A DNA stretch of 64,000 bases from assembly GCF_037975245.1 (NCBI RefSeq), contig NC_092569.1:18595001-18659000 (forward strand). The letters are read 5' to 3'. This stretch comes from Apostichopus japonicus (Eukaryota > Echinodermata > Holothuroidea > Aspidochirotida > Stichopodidae). Of this stretch, positions 38,326-51,158 are shown one piece after another (position 1 is the stretch's first letter; every line of letters starts with the position of its first letter). The translations under genes were made by a program, and so were the position numbers. The notes beneath the pieces were generated by a model, which ran no database searches, was not told the origin of the DNA, and saw only the letters and a list, made by a program, of their open reading frames with translations.

Positions 38326-39373
38326 TCTAACAACCACAACATTCTCCTCACTTCAGATAGACTCCAACGAGCCGTCCCTGAAAAACCCATCATCGCCTAC
38401 AGACGACCACGCAACCTACGAGACCTTCTTGTGCGTGCTGCTGTTCCACCTCTAACCTCCAACCCTACACCCATTCAGCATGGTACTTTCAAATGTGATC
38501 GTACTTCGAGATGCATCGTCTGCAGCCACCACATTCTTGAATCCAATTCCATCACCAGCCACAGCATGCAACTCACACACAAGACTAAGGGTCGCATCAC
38601 TTGCACTACCACCAATGTCATCTATCTGATCTCTTGTAGAGTTTGCGGCATCCAGTATGTTGGCGAAACCAAAACCACCCTCAATAAGCTATTCTATGGT
38701 CACAGATCCACAGTCAGCACCATGAAGACTGAGACCCCAGTTGGAGAACATTTTAACCTTCCCAACCATGCCATTAACGACATGTCCCTATAGGGGATTG
38801 AATCCTTAGGTAGCCGCCCTGACCTAGTTCGAATCAGCAGAGAGAGGCTCCGGATGCAACGCCTTCGCACCATTCAACCTCATAGGCTGAACATTCAGGA
38901 AGGACATGACTAACTGTTCTTCTGTCCCCCACTTCTTCTCCCCTTGTTCCCTTCCCCCCCCCTTTCACTCATCCTCCCACAGTTCTCTTCCCCTCCTTTT
39001 TTCTCCACACCTTTCTGTCTTTGTCCCTCTCCAGTTTATTCCCTACCCTGTTCCTTTATCTTCTCTTTGTCCCTCCACTGTTTATCTCCTACCTCTCCTC
39101 TTTCCCTGTTGGTTTCTTGTCACCATCCATTCTCTACTTATAATCCCCTTTCATCTATCTCATTGTGTTCACCGTGCTCATTAACCTGTCTGTTTTCTGT
39201 GCGTGTTTTTGTCCCTTCTGTTACTGTACTTGTCATTTAGCCTCTGAAGAAGATCCTTCTAGGATCGAAACGTCAGGCCAACTTACTTTTACACATTCTA
39301 TTACACATGCTATCTAGTGGATAAGCAGTTTGCTAACAGTTTTATTTTATTTTGAAATTACTGTTTACTATAA
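38326..39373 (+). mobile_element. Penelope-like element, 5'-truncated 3' remnant
   Basis: The frame at 38431-38793 encodes the end of a Penelope-like protein: a Cys-rich linker, then a GIY-YIG-type endonuclease core (VIYLISC, QYVGET, HRSTV). A pyrimidine-rich 3' stretch (about 38930-39150) and a hammerhead-like motif at 39240-39278 follow. The reverse transcriptase part is missing. It is a fossil and does not look functional. It sits in spacer DNA about 0.8 kb upstream of gene D and is absent from units 1 and 2, so it is younger than their separation. Confidence 0.8.
39240..39278 (+). ncRNA. Hammerhead-ribozyme-like motif in the Penelope-like remnant
   Basis: In order: GCCT (39240-39243), CTGAAGA (39244-39250), a GATCC/GGATC stem around TTCTA (39252-39266), GAAA (39267-39270), CGTC (39271-39274), AGGC (39275-39278). 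GCCT and AGGC can pair as stem I, and GTC is the usual cleavage triplet. There is one extra A before stem II and almost no stem III, so a single copy may be inactive. Penelope-like elements are known to carry minimal hammerhead motifs; activity here is not shown. Confidence 0.5.
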
Positions 39374-39476
39374 ACTACTCTCCCTTCAAATCAATCCCGT
39401 TGATAGCGTGGGGTAGTTAATAGATGACAAACTTTATAACTGACGTAGAAACGCTCCAAATGTCTATCAAATTACC
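39374..39476 (+). repeat. Right ~100-bp direct repeat beside the Penelope-like remnant
   Basis: Partner of 38226-38325, and the copy that continues collinearly into the rest of the unit. Confidence 0.7.
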
Positions 39477-40104
39477 GCAAATAATTACCTCTGAAGAAAT
39501 CGCCGATTTGAAAAATGTGTCTCCAAAGAGTGTAGTGTTTGCCCAGAGACTGAGGTGCAACACACAGTATTAACTGCTAGAATTCCTATCGATGCGCAAT
39601 AGACCGGGAAATGCTAACAACAACTTCCTTTCCCAACGTTGGCATCAGTTCGGGAGGGCGTTGATAAATCATCGCATATGCATTATGATCATTTATACTT
39701 CTGAAAACATATAGCTGTGTAGAGTCGTGGTCCATATTATAATTGATATTATTATTAATATTATTTTCATATTTTGCTTTGTTTGGTTATAACTATTGTA
39801 GATGTACTTTATGGCTGCGATTTATTTTACAAATACACCCAAAAGCTTCGGTCGTATTACGATTATGTTCTTTCTATTATTTAATATATTGACACGATGG
39901 TCTTGGCATTGATCCAAATAGTCATTAGATCTATAGCCTATGGTGGCTTTAAGATCAAACTTGGAAATGGCATGGTATCTCTTTTACCCTTAACTAAACT
40001 TAACCCAACTTCTGAGTACGTTACATTTCTAAAAGCCGAGCACGTTGTGGCATCAGCTTTCTACCGTACTCTCCTACTTCCTTGTAACTCCTCGTCACCG
40101 TCAG

Positions 40105-40171
40105 AATAGAAATACTTGAACTACTTCATTACGACTTCAGACGAGCAGCAAACGTAACCTCTTCCATCACG
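40105..40171 (+). promoter_or_regulatory. Conserved proximal promoter and leader of gene D
   Basis: The 67-bp block is kept as in B, C and E. The more distal upstream region, including the TATATAAA string found before B, C and E, is deleted here. Confidence 0.35.
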
Positions 40172-41533
40172 ATGCTGTGTATTGTTCGTTTTACGGCCTT
40201 TGCCGTAATTTTACTTATTTCGTTGACAACGAAGAACGCTGTCTCACAAGAACTGGTGAGTTGAGTTTTAAATATACATTTCTTTCGAAACAAAATGTTT
40301 AACATTTCGAGTGCAGTTCTTCCAGAAAATCTTGATTTGGTAAAATAAGTCTAGAAGACTGGTCTATTCGTATACACCGCTGCATTAGGAGAACAAGTAG
40401 ACCGTATTGGTTCGAAATTTAATTATAAATTCCATTTTGCAAAATACAGTACTTACGATGTGTCATAATATTTGCTTCAATTGTTACATACAGTATATTT
40501 TGTCGTCAGCATATAGTTTTAACTGTGACGTGGATCATAGAACTAGTTAAACTAAATAACTATATCGACAATAACTAAGAATATCCACCCACTAAACGAT
40601 ATGATAATCGTATATTTTTATCTGTAGCACCCTTTTGGATACATGCTTTTCATGTAACAGTGTTTCACTTTGGTTTAATTTAAGCAGCCTTTACCACCTT
40701 CCAAAATTTAAACTACACACAGAATCGTTCAAAATTTTCAATCTGAATTTGCGTCAGTAACGGTACCATCTTTCAGTTTGCCTATTTGATCAAAAGGGTT
40801 TTCTTTCAATATGAATATGATGCAATCTATCTGATAATTAAACTTTGCCAGTTTCATTTAAATAAGTATTTTAAAATCAAATGGGGATGTGCCAATTGAA
40901 TGAGAACTTGCATCATGTTTGGTTAGTAGTTTTATCTGCATTGAATCAAACAACCTTTAGCAGTTCATATATTAGTTTTATTCTTTATTATACTTTACAT
41001 TGGACAGTAAGGAAATTGATTAGTTACAACAATTAAAATTAGCAAAGAACATTACCAGTTAACATCTTAGACAGAGAAACTTGAAGATAATGCATCGTTC
41101 TCAAGAAGCTATCTGTAGCTTAAAGCAAAACCGAAGTTATACATGTCTCCCATACATCACTATATTATAAAAACAGATATTTCTAAATTCATTTAATTAA
41201 TCTTGGTTGGTTATATCTTCTCTGGAACACATTATCTTCTAAACTTCCCATTGTCAAAAACATTTTGATAACGCTTATTTAGTAGTTTGTCCGTTACTTG
41301 AACTGATTGAGATATTTTTCTGATTTAATTTTAAATTTGTTTGAAATGTTTTTTAAAAATATTTATTCCCTTAGTTATTCCTATACCAAATTGGTTCCCA
41401 ATGAAAGATTACTTACATTAACTATGTTTTTGGCAAAAATATCAGTCAATTTAAGTGTTCACAAATTTTTATCGTTTTCATTAAACACAATAATATTTTC
41501 ATTGCAAATACGTTAATATTATCATACTTATAG

Positions 41534-41534
<1 letters not shown>

Positions 41535-41575
<41 letters not shown>
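41535..41575. repeat. (TA)n microsatellite, intron 1 of gene D
   Basis: About 40 bp of alternating TA. The matching places in B, C and E have only ATATATAT-length runs. Confidence 0.9.
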
Positions 41576-41578
<3 letters not shown>

Positions 41579-44500
41579 TTAATTGAAAAATGGTTGTTCA
41601 GTAACCTCGGGTAGGTTAAAATAAAGAAACTGCAGTACATAATTGAATGAAACATGGAAGATATATTTTCTTTTCTAAGCAATAACGAGTAAATTGTTTG
41701 ATCATTTCAAAATTTGTATACAAATTTTAATATCCGAATTTCCTTCACAAAGTATCGGGTATGTAAGTTACCAACTCGAAGAAGTATATCCCAGTTAGTA
41801 GGGCAATGGATTTAACATCCTAGAAAAATCTTCTTGTAGCATTCCTAAAGCAACTTTAAATTCCTCTGCAAACTTAAGCAAATATTTCTCCCATTCATTA
41901 AACACAACGTTTGATATTATTGGTAAAAAAACGTGAGATTTAACCATATAATATTATAGCAACAGTTACAACTAGTATTTTCTTATGGCAGTTCGCATTG
42001 ATAGTTCTGGTCATAGATATGTCATACATCATATAACACTCCGTCAAGAATGACATTTTGTAATTCTTCTTAAGTACTTTCTGTTTTGAATTCAGGTTAA
42101 ACATTTGATATTATTCTTTGTCGTCGCAAGTAGTAGTGGTTGCAACGTATTACGATATAGTGAATGCACAATTTTGATCCTCTTAGTTTGAATAAACAAT
42201 TTTTATTGAGTTACTTTTTGTCAAATGTTGTTGCGATTCTCTCACTATGTGAAACAAATATATTGCAGTTTTTAAATATAAAATGGATCAATTACTTTAA
42301 TCTACTCAATAAGCTTTCTAATATAACGGAACGTATAGTTACTAGAACTTCGTGTTAGATCTTCTTATGGATTTCAACAAAGAGATACTTGGTAATGCTA
42401 AGAAAGTGTAAACTGTTCTTAAAGTAAGACATTTGATAACAATATTTAGAATTCATATTATTTACGTCATCTCTGATAATGGTATTGCAGCTGTAAATTG
42501 GCTTTTTCTTCGTAGTTATCTAGCTTGTGTGAATATTATTTATCACATTTTTAGGTAACGTGATCATTGCAGGCATATATTTTCGTCATTACCAACTCAA
42601 CTAAATTTCATTTCGTCGACTTCTACGATAAATTATCGATATCTAGTAGCAAGATTCTGATACAATTTTTCGTCTTTTCATTCAATATAAACCGAATTCA
42701 GAAACCAAAATTCATTAAGCGATTCAGTTGTTTATTAACAGTAAACACTGTTAAAATATCAACTTTCATAATTCTTAAATCGTTTGAAACTCACTATTCC
42801 CTTCTTTTAATACAGAATGCCCGACAAACTCCCTCCGAGGATATAGACAGCAAAATTCCACGTATGTATTGTTTTGCAAGTAATATCCTAACAACTATTG
42901 TTATATTTTATAGCAAACTCTGATCCATTGTTTATATATTTTCTATTTCCAGATACCTGTATATTTTTATCATATAATCTTACTCCAAAGCCTTGGTGTC
43001 TTCCTTCTCTAAGTCTCTACAAAACGGCTACACACATTATTTTATCTTCATTAACATATTTGTTTGTTAACTAAAAGCTCGACGAGGTTTATCAACCCCT
43101 ATGGAGGTTATTTTATTAAACCTCAGTTTATTGTTCAGGAAAGAAGCAAATATTTCCGTTGCTTAGCGTGGTGACTATTTGTTTTGTTTTCATTTATTGA
43201 TATTAATTAGGAAACATCAGTTTTTGTCAAATTCTAAGTTAAATGAATTTGAGCAGCTCGAAAAAAGGTAAAAACACAACAATTTCATATCGTATGAAGC
43301 CACAGCGTTTTTGTCCATATTTATAATGTTATGCGATAATAATGTTGATTCTGACCAAATACTGTTACGAACATAAGAAATCTTATTACACTAATAAATC
43401 AATCACGCACCACGCTGATGAGAATTTTACTACAAAACTTAACACTGCATAGATAAATGTAAATGTTATTTTTAACGGTAGGACCAATAGGAATTATCCA
43501 TGTCGTTGCAATTTTCTATTCTTCTCTATTTTTATGTGCTATTATATGCTAAAGTCGGTTTCATTTTCTTTAAATCGCTTAAAACATTTTTCATTCTTTG
43601 CCAATAGTATTGAAGGCAATATCAGCATCAAAATGAAAGCACTTTCACTTTGCAAATTTCTTGTTTAAATTTCTTTTATTCATGTATGGTACTGTGAAAG
43701 CATCTCCCTTGATTAATTACTCTTGTATAATTAAGAGCTATATGAATGATTTGTTTTTACAGAGTCCTATTTCTTTTACCGTGAATCCGAGTTTCCCGTA
43801 GACTGTTACGATGCTATGCACAAATGTTCCTCCTCTGTCGACAGCGGTGTCTACCTCATTAAACCCGCCGGTTATCCGGAACCATTTGAAGTTTACTGCG
43901 ATAACAGCTTAGAAAATGGTGGATGGACGGTATGCGATTTAATATTTCCTATTTTCAAGTTAGCATAAACATTCTTTTTTCTTTTACTTTCTTTTTATGA
44001 ATAACAAAATTACTAAATTTCATCATTTTCAAAGTTATGTGATATAGTTGCCTTAATTACTGCCATAGTTTTAATAATTGTATCTAGATTAAGAGTGTAT
44101 AAGGTGATTTTCAGTTCAATGTGTCTAGTCGATTCACGAAAATGTAATTATTTTCTTTACTCAACCGCTGAAGTAAGTTGAAATTGGCCGGTTTGAGCAA
44201 AACAACATTTAATCTTAAAAATTGTAATTTTGATTCTATTAGATACGGAAACAATAGTTGAAATATTAAAAGTTAAGTTCGTTATAGCAAGGCTAATCAT
44301 ATTCTTTGTTCGAAATATTGAACAGTAATTTTTTATTTATGTGTGAAAAGCACTTACATATAATGAAGTGTGAAGAGGTGACGAATCGTTTAGGTTCGAA
44401 TGAATGATTATAACCCAAATAAAATATCTTCATCATAATAGCTGGCCCCAAAACTAAATAAATACATTTCTTTAAAACTAGTTACATATGGTTTGTCAAA

Positions 44501-47500
44501 AGGTACTGCAACGTCGACTGGATGGATCAATTGACTTTAATCGAAAATGGGAGGAATATGAGGCTGGATTTGGATTTCTCTCAAATGAGTTTTGGCTTGG
44601 AAATGATAGAATTGCATATCTAACAAACTAGAGAACTTACCAACTTCGAATTGAAATGACAAATGCAGATGGCTCCATGTTTAATTTGTCATACGACGAC
44701 TTTCGCATCAGTGACGGCTACAGTAACTATAAACTCGCCAGTGTCGGACAGGCTAATCTAACGTCAGGTTCGTTGTAGTTCTATACCATTTATAGTAGTG
44801 CCGTTAAAAGCAACATGGGTCGTTTGCTAATTTCTTTGACCATCGAATGTACACAATCACTTGAATAGAAACTATAATTAATTGACAACATATCAAAATT
44901 TCTTACGAAAGTGATCAATGACTTAATATAGCAAACTTAAACACATAGTATCAGAAATACAATTTTAATCTGACATACTTTGCTCAATATACCTTCCACT
45001 GAAAATCGGGGTCAAAGTTATTCACGAACTGGTCACTAAGTTTTTATTGGGAAATAACTGTTACAAATGATCTCATTCAAGAACAGACAATTGTGATCCA
45101 AACTATTGTCATATAGACTATTATGATCCAACCAAACAGTTGGGCTAGTAACTTTTGTTATTGGTTTGGGAAGTTATAAACGATTTTTAAATATACGAAC
45201 AGCAGACAACAATTTCAAAACGAAATATATTAGTCTCGTAAGATTCCACAGCAAAGAAGATGGGGTTGTATCTCTTCGTTTACCGTTATTACAAATTATT
45301 TTGTCAGCCTCCATAGTAAATGTATTCTTTCCTGTTTGTTTTCCATCATTTACTATACGCATTAATTTCTCTGCGATTTCTCTTCAATTCATTGTTCAGT
45401 AAAACAATATTTTCTTGCTATGTTTTCTTTGCAGACGTCCCTATCACTGTGTGTCCAACCAACAAAGTGTTCGGCAACTGTACTTGTGAGGGCTCTTGTT
45501 CTGACCCAGACGGTTGCACTACTTCCTGCAGTAGTGGATCAACAACATGTGTTTGCCCTTCTGGTTACCTGATGGACGGTGATACTTGTCAACCCATACA
45601 AGAGTGTGGATGTTACCTCTCCGGTGCCAACGATGGCAGGGGAAAAGTTTTGCCGGTAATGTTCACCCTCGTTAATTAATAACAAATGTCTAAAATATCA
45701 TCAAAACTGATATTAACTTCAATAGTTGTGTTCCATCGAACAAAGGCATTGAATGATTGAATCGTTAACATGCTAAATATTTTTGATATAGCACATGTTT
45801 GAATGTAAATTATACGGAAGATTTGCTTTGTTCTTTTTTCATTAGATATATTTAGTTCAAAAAGGTGTGTAATTATCCTCTTCGAACTTGCTGGCTGTGT
45901 TTATTTGATTTGTTGTTAGTTTGGGGCAATGCTCCATTCTAATGGTGATATAACGTTATGTTCATTTAACTTACAAATATAGTTTGAAGTTAATTCATCA
46001 AAGTTCTGTTTATCAATTGCAGGAGGGAGAGGAATACATTACTCCTAATTGTCAGAGCAGATGTTCCTGCAGTAATGGTCAGTTAGATTGCGATGACAGC
46101 TATCAGTGCCACCCTAACGCAATCTGTGAAGAAAGAGACGATCTCTTGCAGTGTTACTGTAATACAGGGTACACGGGAAACGGTATGTTATGTACAAGGC
46201 TAGTACCACCGTCAGACTGCCAAGAAATATACGAAAGTGGCGAGAGAGATAATGGTATTTACCAAATCAAGCCAACCTCTTGGGCTGGTTCGCCTTTCGA
46301 CGTTTACTGTAACATGACAGATGAAGGAAGTTGGACGGTAAGGTGCAGCCTATTGTATTTAATATGAGTGGTAAATAATGCATAACCAATTGGTGTGCCT
46401 CTATTTCTAACTTTTAATGTGTTACCTGAATCATGATCGGCGGCGAGGAAATAAGAATAATTTAAAGATGAGTCAGTTGCTGAATGAACATAAAAAGGAG
46501 CAGAAATGATAGATATGTGATCATTTTTATGTATGGAGAATAATTAGAGTTTGACTGTATTTTTCAAGTATTCTTGGGGGGCTGGTAACTTGTAGTTCAC
46601 GTTTGACAATTAAGAGAGAGTGGTTGTAATGTTTTGTCACATTTCTGTCCAAGCTTTTAATATCGACTACGTTTCTTTCATATTACAGGTTTTCCAGCGT
46701 CATATTGACGGGTCTCAAGATTTCTTCCTATACTGGGATAATTACAAGCAAGGTTTCGGTAGTCTTACCAACAACTTCTGGTTAGGCAATGACAAGATAT
46801 ACAGCTTCACGAACCAACGACGTTATCAACTGAGAGTAGATTTAGTAAATAGCAACGGGCTGCCTTATTTTGCTAAATACGACTTTTTTCGCATCAACGA
46901 CGAAAATGACAACTACAGACTCCAACTTGGTAGTTATCGGTCCGAAAGCAATGCAGGTGAGTCTCAAAGATACGCAATGTATTAAGGGATATTAATGTAG
47001 CTGACAATGTCAATGGTAAAAGTGAAACAGAGGTCTTGACTATTGCTAGTAGTAAACATCAAATTAGTATATAGTTGTTGAAGCTGACCTAATTGTGTCA
47101 GATAAACCGTTTTCCTGGAAATATATGGTAGTCCATAATAAGATGAATCTGTACTCTTTTGTCATCATGACATATGTTATTCAAAAGGTGTCTTTTTCAT
47201 TTTTAAGCTGTTGTTGTTTACTTTACTTGACTTGACTTGTCATTGAAATGTGCTACATTTGAACGTGCGCTGAGCTCTCTTTATAGTTCATATACGATGC
47301 CTTAACCAAATGCAAACCTGCATATAAGTTGGATTCATCATTTTACAAATTATTTAGCATGAATACATTAGCCTTGAAACTATTAACGGTGGTTACTATG
47401 GCTAACAATTTTCCGCGGACTTAAGAAACTGTACGGGTCTTCCCCCTATTAGACAAAATAATGCATCTTATGATAAACAGTCAACACCGTTATACATTTA

Positions 47501-48409
47501 CATACCTTTATACTTGGAACAAATTTGAACACGTCTCATTCAGAAAGATGACCAAAGGAACAACAAAATTTGTGACTGCGACAAATGCAGCATTTGTTTG
47601 AACAGGGATGAGCATATTAATTCACGCTGAGAAAATTAGTCCAAAAAAATGGTAACGTCTTCTTTAAAGTTTAGTGCACTTCTAAAGCAATGGCATGTTT
47701 ACACTTTCCACTTGTTGTTTATAAATTAACATGTCAAAGAAAAACGTTACTTTACCGAAAGCAGTACTAGGACATATATGTTTGATGGAGCACATTGCAT
47801 TTAGAGAGGGACAATTTAAAAGTTAATACCACAACACCATATCCTTAGCCCGAATATCATCATTCAACTGGAAACAAATATTTATGATATTATAATTTAG
47901 AACGATTTTTTATAAAATAAAATGTTTATAGATGGATTAAACGAAAAATCGCAAAATAGTTAAAATATTCACCTTTTCTAACTATTTTTAATGCTAAATG
48001 ACGGCCTAATTGTGATAGCAAAGCTTAGTAAGCACTTTTATTCCGCGGTTCACAAACTCCCTTTCTCACAATTTAGACACATACACACTGCAGATGTAAT
48101 TGAATTATACTCTAAGAGAGATTCATCTGCAACGTGGTTGTATAACAACCGCTCCCCCCTCTCTAAATCAGACAATGTTACTAATATGCCGTTCCCAACG
48201 AATTTAATCTCACCGGGGTTCTTGATATTCACATTATGGATTATATTGTCAAAAGTCAACATTTTTTACTTACGTATTAAATGTAAACTTACTTTATTGT
48301 ATTATCTCTATTTGCTACAGGAGACAGTCTTACGTATCATCACAACCGACCGTTTACCACACGTAACCGTGACAACGATGCTTGGTCTAGCAACTGTGCA
48401 ACGGATTGT

Positions 48410-48427
48410 TATTATTATTATTATTAT
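48410..48427 (+). repeat. In-frame TAT microsatellite in the last exon of gene D
   Basis: Six pure TAT codons between two TGT codons, two tyrosines fewer than in gene C. It is the purest run among the copies seen. Confidence 0.95.
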
Positions 48428-49262
48428 TGTAACGGTGCTTGGTGGTACGGTAATTGTGCTCACTCGTCTCTCAACTCACCATATGGCCAGAACAGTTTCT
48501 ATTGGTACCATCTACCTTCCGGTAATAAAAACATCAAATTTTCCGAGATGAAACTACTTCCGGTATGATGGCTAGTCTGCTTATACTTCACAGAAAATAA
48601 TCGTACAAATTCATAAAGCTCTTCAAAGATACACTTAATTTGTGTTTGTCAAATTTAAGCAGCTGGCATCTGATTCATAAAAAAGTAATGTAATTGATCG
48701 CTGTTCTTTGGTCGCAAGAAGACACAGATAATTGATTTTGAGGATGAGGATGAGCTTTTTCGGTAAAAGAATCAAAATTAGTATTAAAGGCATCTATAAC
48801 TTCACGGTATTTAATAACATACTTAAATTTCAATTAAACAACACATGAAAAGGAGGTGTACATTAAAATATCATTTTAAGATTCTTTGTTGTAAGTCATG
48901 GACTAGTTTTATTAAGTATGTTGGAAAGAAAACATTATTGCTTTATTCAATTTAAATGACATTGAAAAGCATTTCGATTACATTGGTTGATTATCAACAA
49001 ATTTCAATAGAAAATGATTTATATGCCTGGTCTAATGCGTAGTGGACTTAACGTATCAGTTATAAAGAATACTATACTCTGTTTGAATTATTGGTAACAC
49101 TTCTTTATGTTAACGTCTTCGTGATGCCCTTGACCAATCAGTGACTGTCATTCCGATATGTCTTCATACCTGTTTGTATCTTTGTTTTACTGTGTTAATA
49201 CATTTTTTCTCTTTGTGTTGATTTATGTTGGACCATAAGAGTGACCTAAACATAAACGTACG

Positions 49263-49268
49263 AATAAA
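49263..49268 (+). terminator. Candidate polyadenylation signal of gene D
   Basis: AATAAA in the conserved 3' block, as behind B and C. Confidence 0.35.
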
Positions 49269-49332
49269 GAGAAAATTTCTTAATCAAACTTGGTGTTCTC
49301 GTTTTATTTTGATAAATATATGGAGCTTAACA

Positions 49333-50072
49333 CTGAAGTGATGCGAGCATTTAAAATTCAATTGATTAAAAATGAACCAAAGATGGCAGGCAAATCATGA
49401 TCGGCTAATTATTATTATGATTATGGTTAACTATAAGTTATCCGTAGTTAGTGTTATTGTTTAACTAAACTTCGTTTAGAATAGTTTGAACGGGATAGAG
49501 ATTGTCCCCACCTCTAACTCAACTATAACCATAGATCAAACATTGCTTACACTATCGCTTAGGTCTGTGGAAGTAAGCTCAATAGAGGCGATTGTTGTTA
49601 CTACAAGGACAAACAAAGACATAATCATACCGAAACAGCTCAAAAGAATATCGTAGGTATTGAAACTGATTAAGACAATTAAACTGTCCCAGTCTCTTAC
49701 GTTGATATATTTATATCTTCGCGGTACCCTTAACAGAATTGTCTGGTAGCCCTTAAAAGTTACCTTAAAACACGATAAATAATTTTTCAAACATGCTTTC
49801 AAAATATGAGAACGTTAATGTTGCGTTTGACAGAGAAACGATGTTTTAATCGTTTAGGATGGATATTTCAAATATACTTTGAACAGTACAGAACGTGACG
49901 TCAGCTTCGCAAATGCGACATAACCCACGCACCATACAGTTCCTACAGTAATCACAACATAAACCGCGTTTGAATACAGATTAATTTCTTCCTTAATTTT
50001 CGGTGAAATTTCTTATAAATCACATATGTTTTTTTTTTAAATCGTTACCGGACGTCATAAATGTAGTGCATC
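49333..50072 (+). repeat. D-E spacer direct repeat, copy 1
   Basis: About 0.7 kb running from TGAAGTGATGCGAG to GTAGTGCAT and repeated at 53070-53768. Its first part is ordinary unit spacer. Its last part, from about 49736, is absent from units 1 and 2. Confidence 0.8.
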
Positions 50073-51090
50073 GGGAACTTTTTTTTGTAACACAAGATGA
50101 GTTTCAACAGCAGACTCTGCGTTGTTTACACATCGCGCTGTATAGCTCCAACGCGAAGAATGTACGCATGTAGTCTACTCTAACGTAAACGATCGGACAG
50201 TTCTGCGAAGCCTAAGCTTCTCGGTACTACATTCTACTCTGACATCGATTCCGCCAAGTTTCATCTTTCGGTGTTCCAAACACTTTTCAAGTTTCCTTTT
50301 ATTGTGAAGTTTATCCGTGAATTTTTATTTCAGCGATTTTGAAGAAGAGTGTATGACCTGTGGTTTGATTGTGAGAGTGTATTATGTGCAACGTTATATA
50401 CGTATATCAACTGGGCATGGTAGGCTGTATGTGTTCGTGATGTGTACATATTATATAATAGGCAATCACCTGTGCGTGTACACGCCAGAGTGTATTTGCT
50501 GCGAAAATGGGAGTGAACGTGAAAAGAAGAAAACGTCGAATGGCGGCAATTGTCACATGGTTAGAAAGGGAAAACTAAAACTACGAGAACAATGTATCAA
50601 AATCTACCACCAGACAATTCCTTTAATAACAAGTTACCCAAGATGGAGTCTAGGCACGGAATCAACGCATATTGACTACATTTGACACTTTCAGCTCCTG
50701 CAGTACTAGCCCTCTCCTCGGAAACAAAATTGTACATTCTGAGGCACAATTATACCCTTGCTATATATTCGGTCTTTGTTTCTGTAAGAACACATGGTGA
50801 AGTTGCTAACTAATTTGAAATTTCGGTGCCATTAAAAAGTACGGTAGTTTCCACCCTCGCATCTTCTGGATTTTGACCTATTACCCTATGACCTGTATTT
50901 AGAAGACAATTTTCATAAAGGTGAATCTGTTTAGAAGATGTCGTATGATGTCCAAAATAGGTTCCATTTCCTTTAGCCCTCAACCCAACAACAGTCTTCT
51001 TCCCTTGAGGCAGCTTCCGGTTTTGCATAGAATAACAATTAGGGTTTGATGCCAGGTTAAATTAAACATAGGGATCGACCCCATCTAAGG

Positions 51091-51158
51091 AATATATAGC
51101 GCAGTTGGTAGAGCACATGAATGTCTTGGGGACCCAAGTTTGAGTCCTGTTCTAGCCA
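51091..51158 (+). mobile_element. tRNA-Lys-like SINE relic, D-E spacer
   Basis: The best preserved of three copies: A-box-like TAGCGCAGTTGGTAGAGC and B-box-like AAGTTTGAGTCCTG, resembling a Lys-type tRNA head. No intact tRNA fold is expected. Confidence 0.55.

Larger units (their letters stand above)
34577..40104. other. C-D spacer
   Basis: No host gene seen. It contains the 3' flank of C, a foldback element, a SINE relic, the unit 2 to 3 junction near 37094 and a Penelope-like remnant. Compared with the other units it lacks about 0.8-0.9 kb upstream of the D promoter: the break is near 39740, where ATTATAATTG runs straight into the TTTGCTTTGTTTGG block. Confidence 0.6.
40172..48568 (+). pseudogene. 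Gene D: FBG-TIL-EGF-FBG paralogue with an in-frame stop in exon 4
   Basis: Exons: 40172-40255, 42816-42861, 43763-43929, 44503-44767, 45435-45655, 46023-46337, 46689-46956, 48321-48568. Phases are those of B and C, and all exons but one are open. Exon 4 has TAG at 44629-44631 where B, C and E have CAG (a C-to-T change), ending the frame after 141 residues, within the first FBG half. Other oddities: the exon 4 acceptor is AAAAG instead of AACAG; the second FBG has GSWT for GGWT; the calcium segment reads TRNRDND instead of TRDRDND; upstream DNA is deleted. The last exon has a six-tyrosine loop and is four codons shorter than in B or C. Most likely a recent pseudogene. A disabled allele in this individual or a sequencing error at one base is possible. 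Confidence 0.75.

Noticed and set aside
38906-39240. Ser/Pro/Leu-rich frames beside the Penelope-like remnant
   Set aside because: They are translations of a pyrimidine-rich untranslated stretch in overlapping frames.
50317-50685. 122-residue open frame in the D-E spacer
   Set aside because: It crosses from unique DNA into old unit spacer and shows no domain or homologue in the window.
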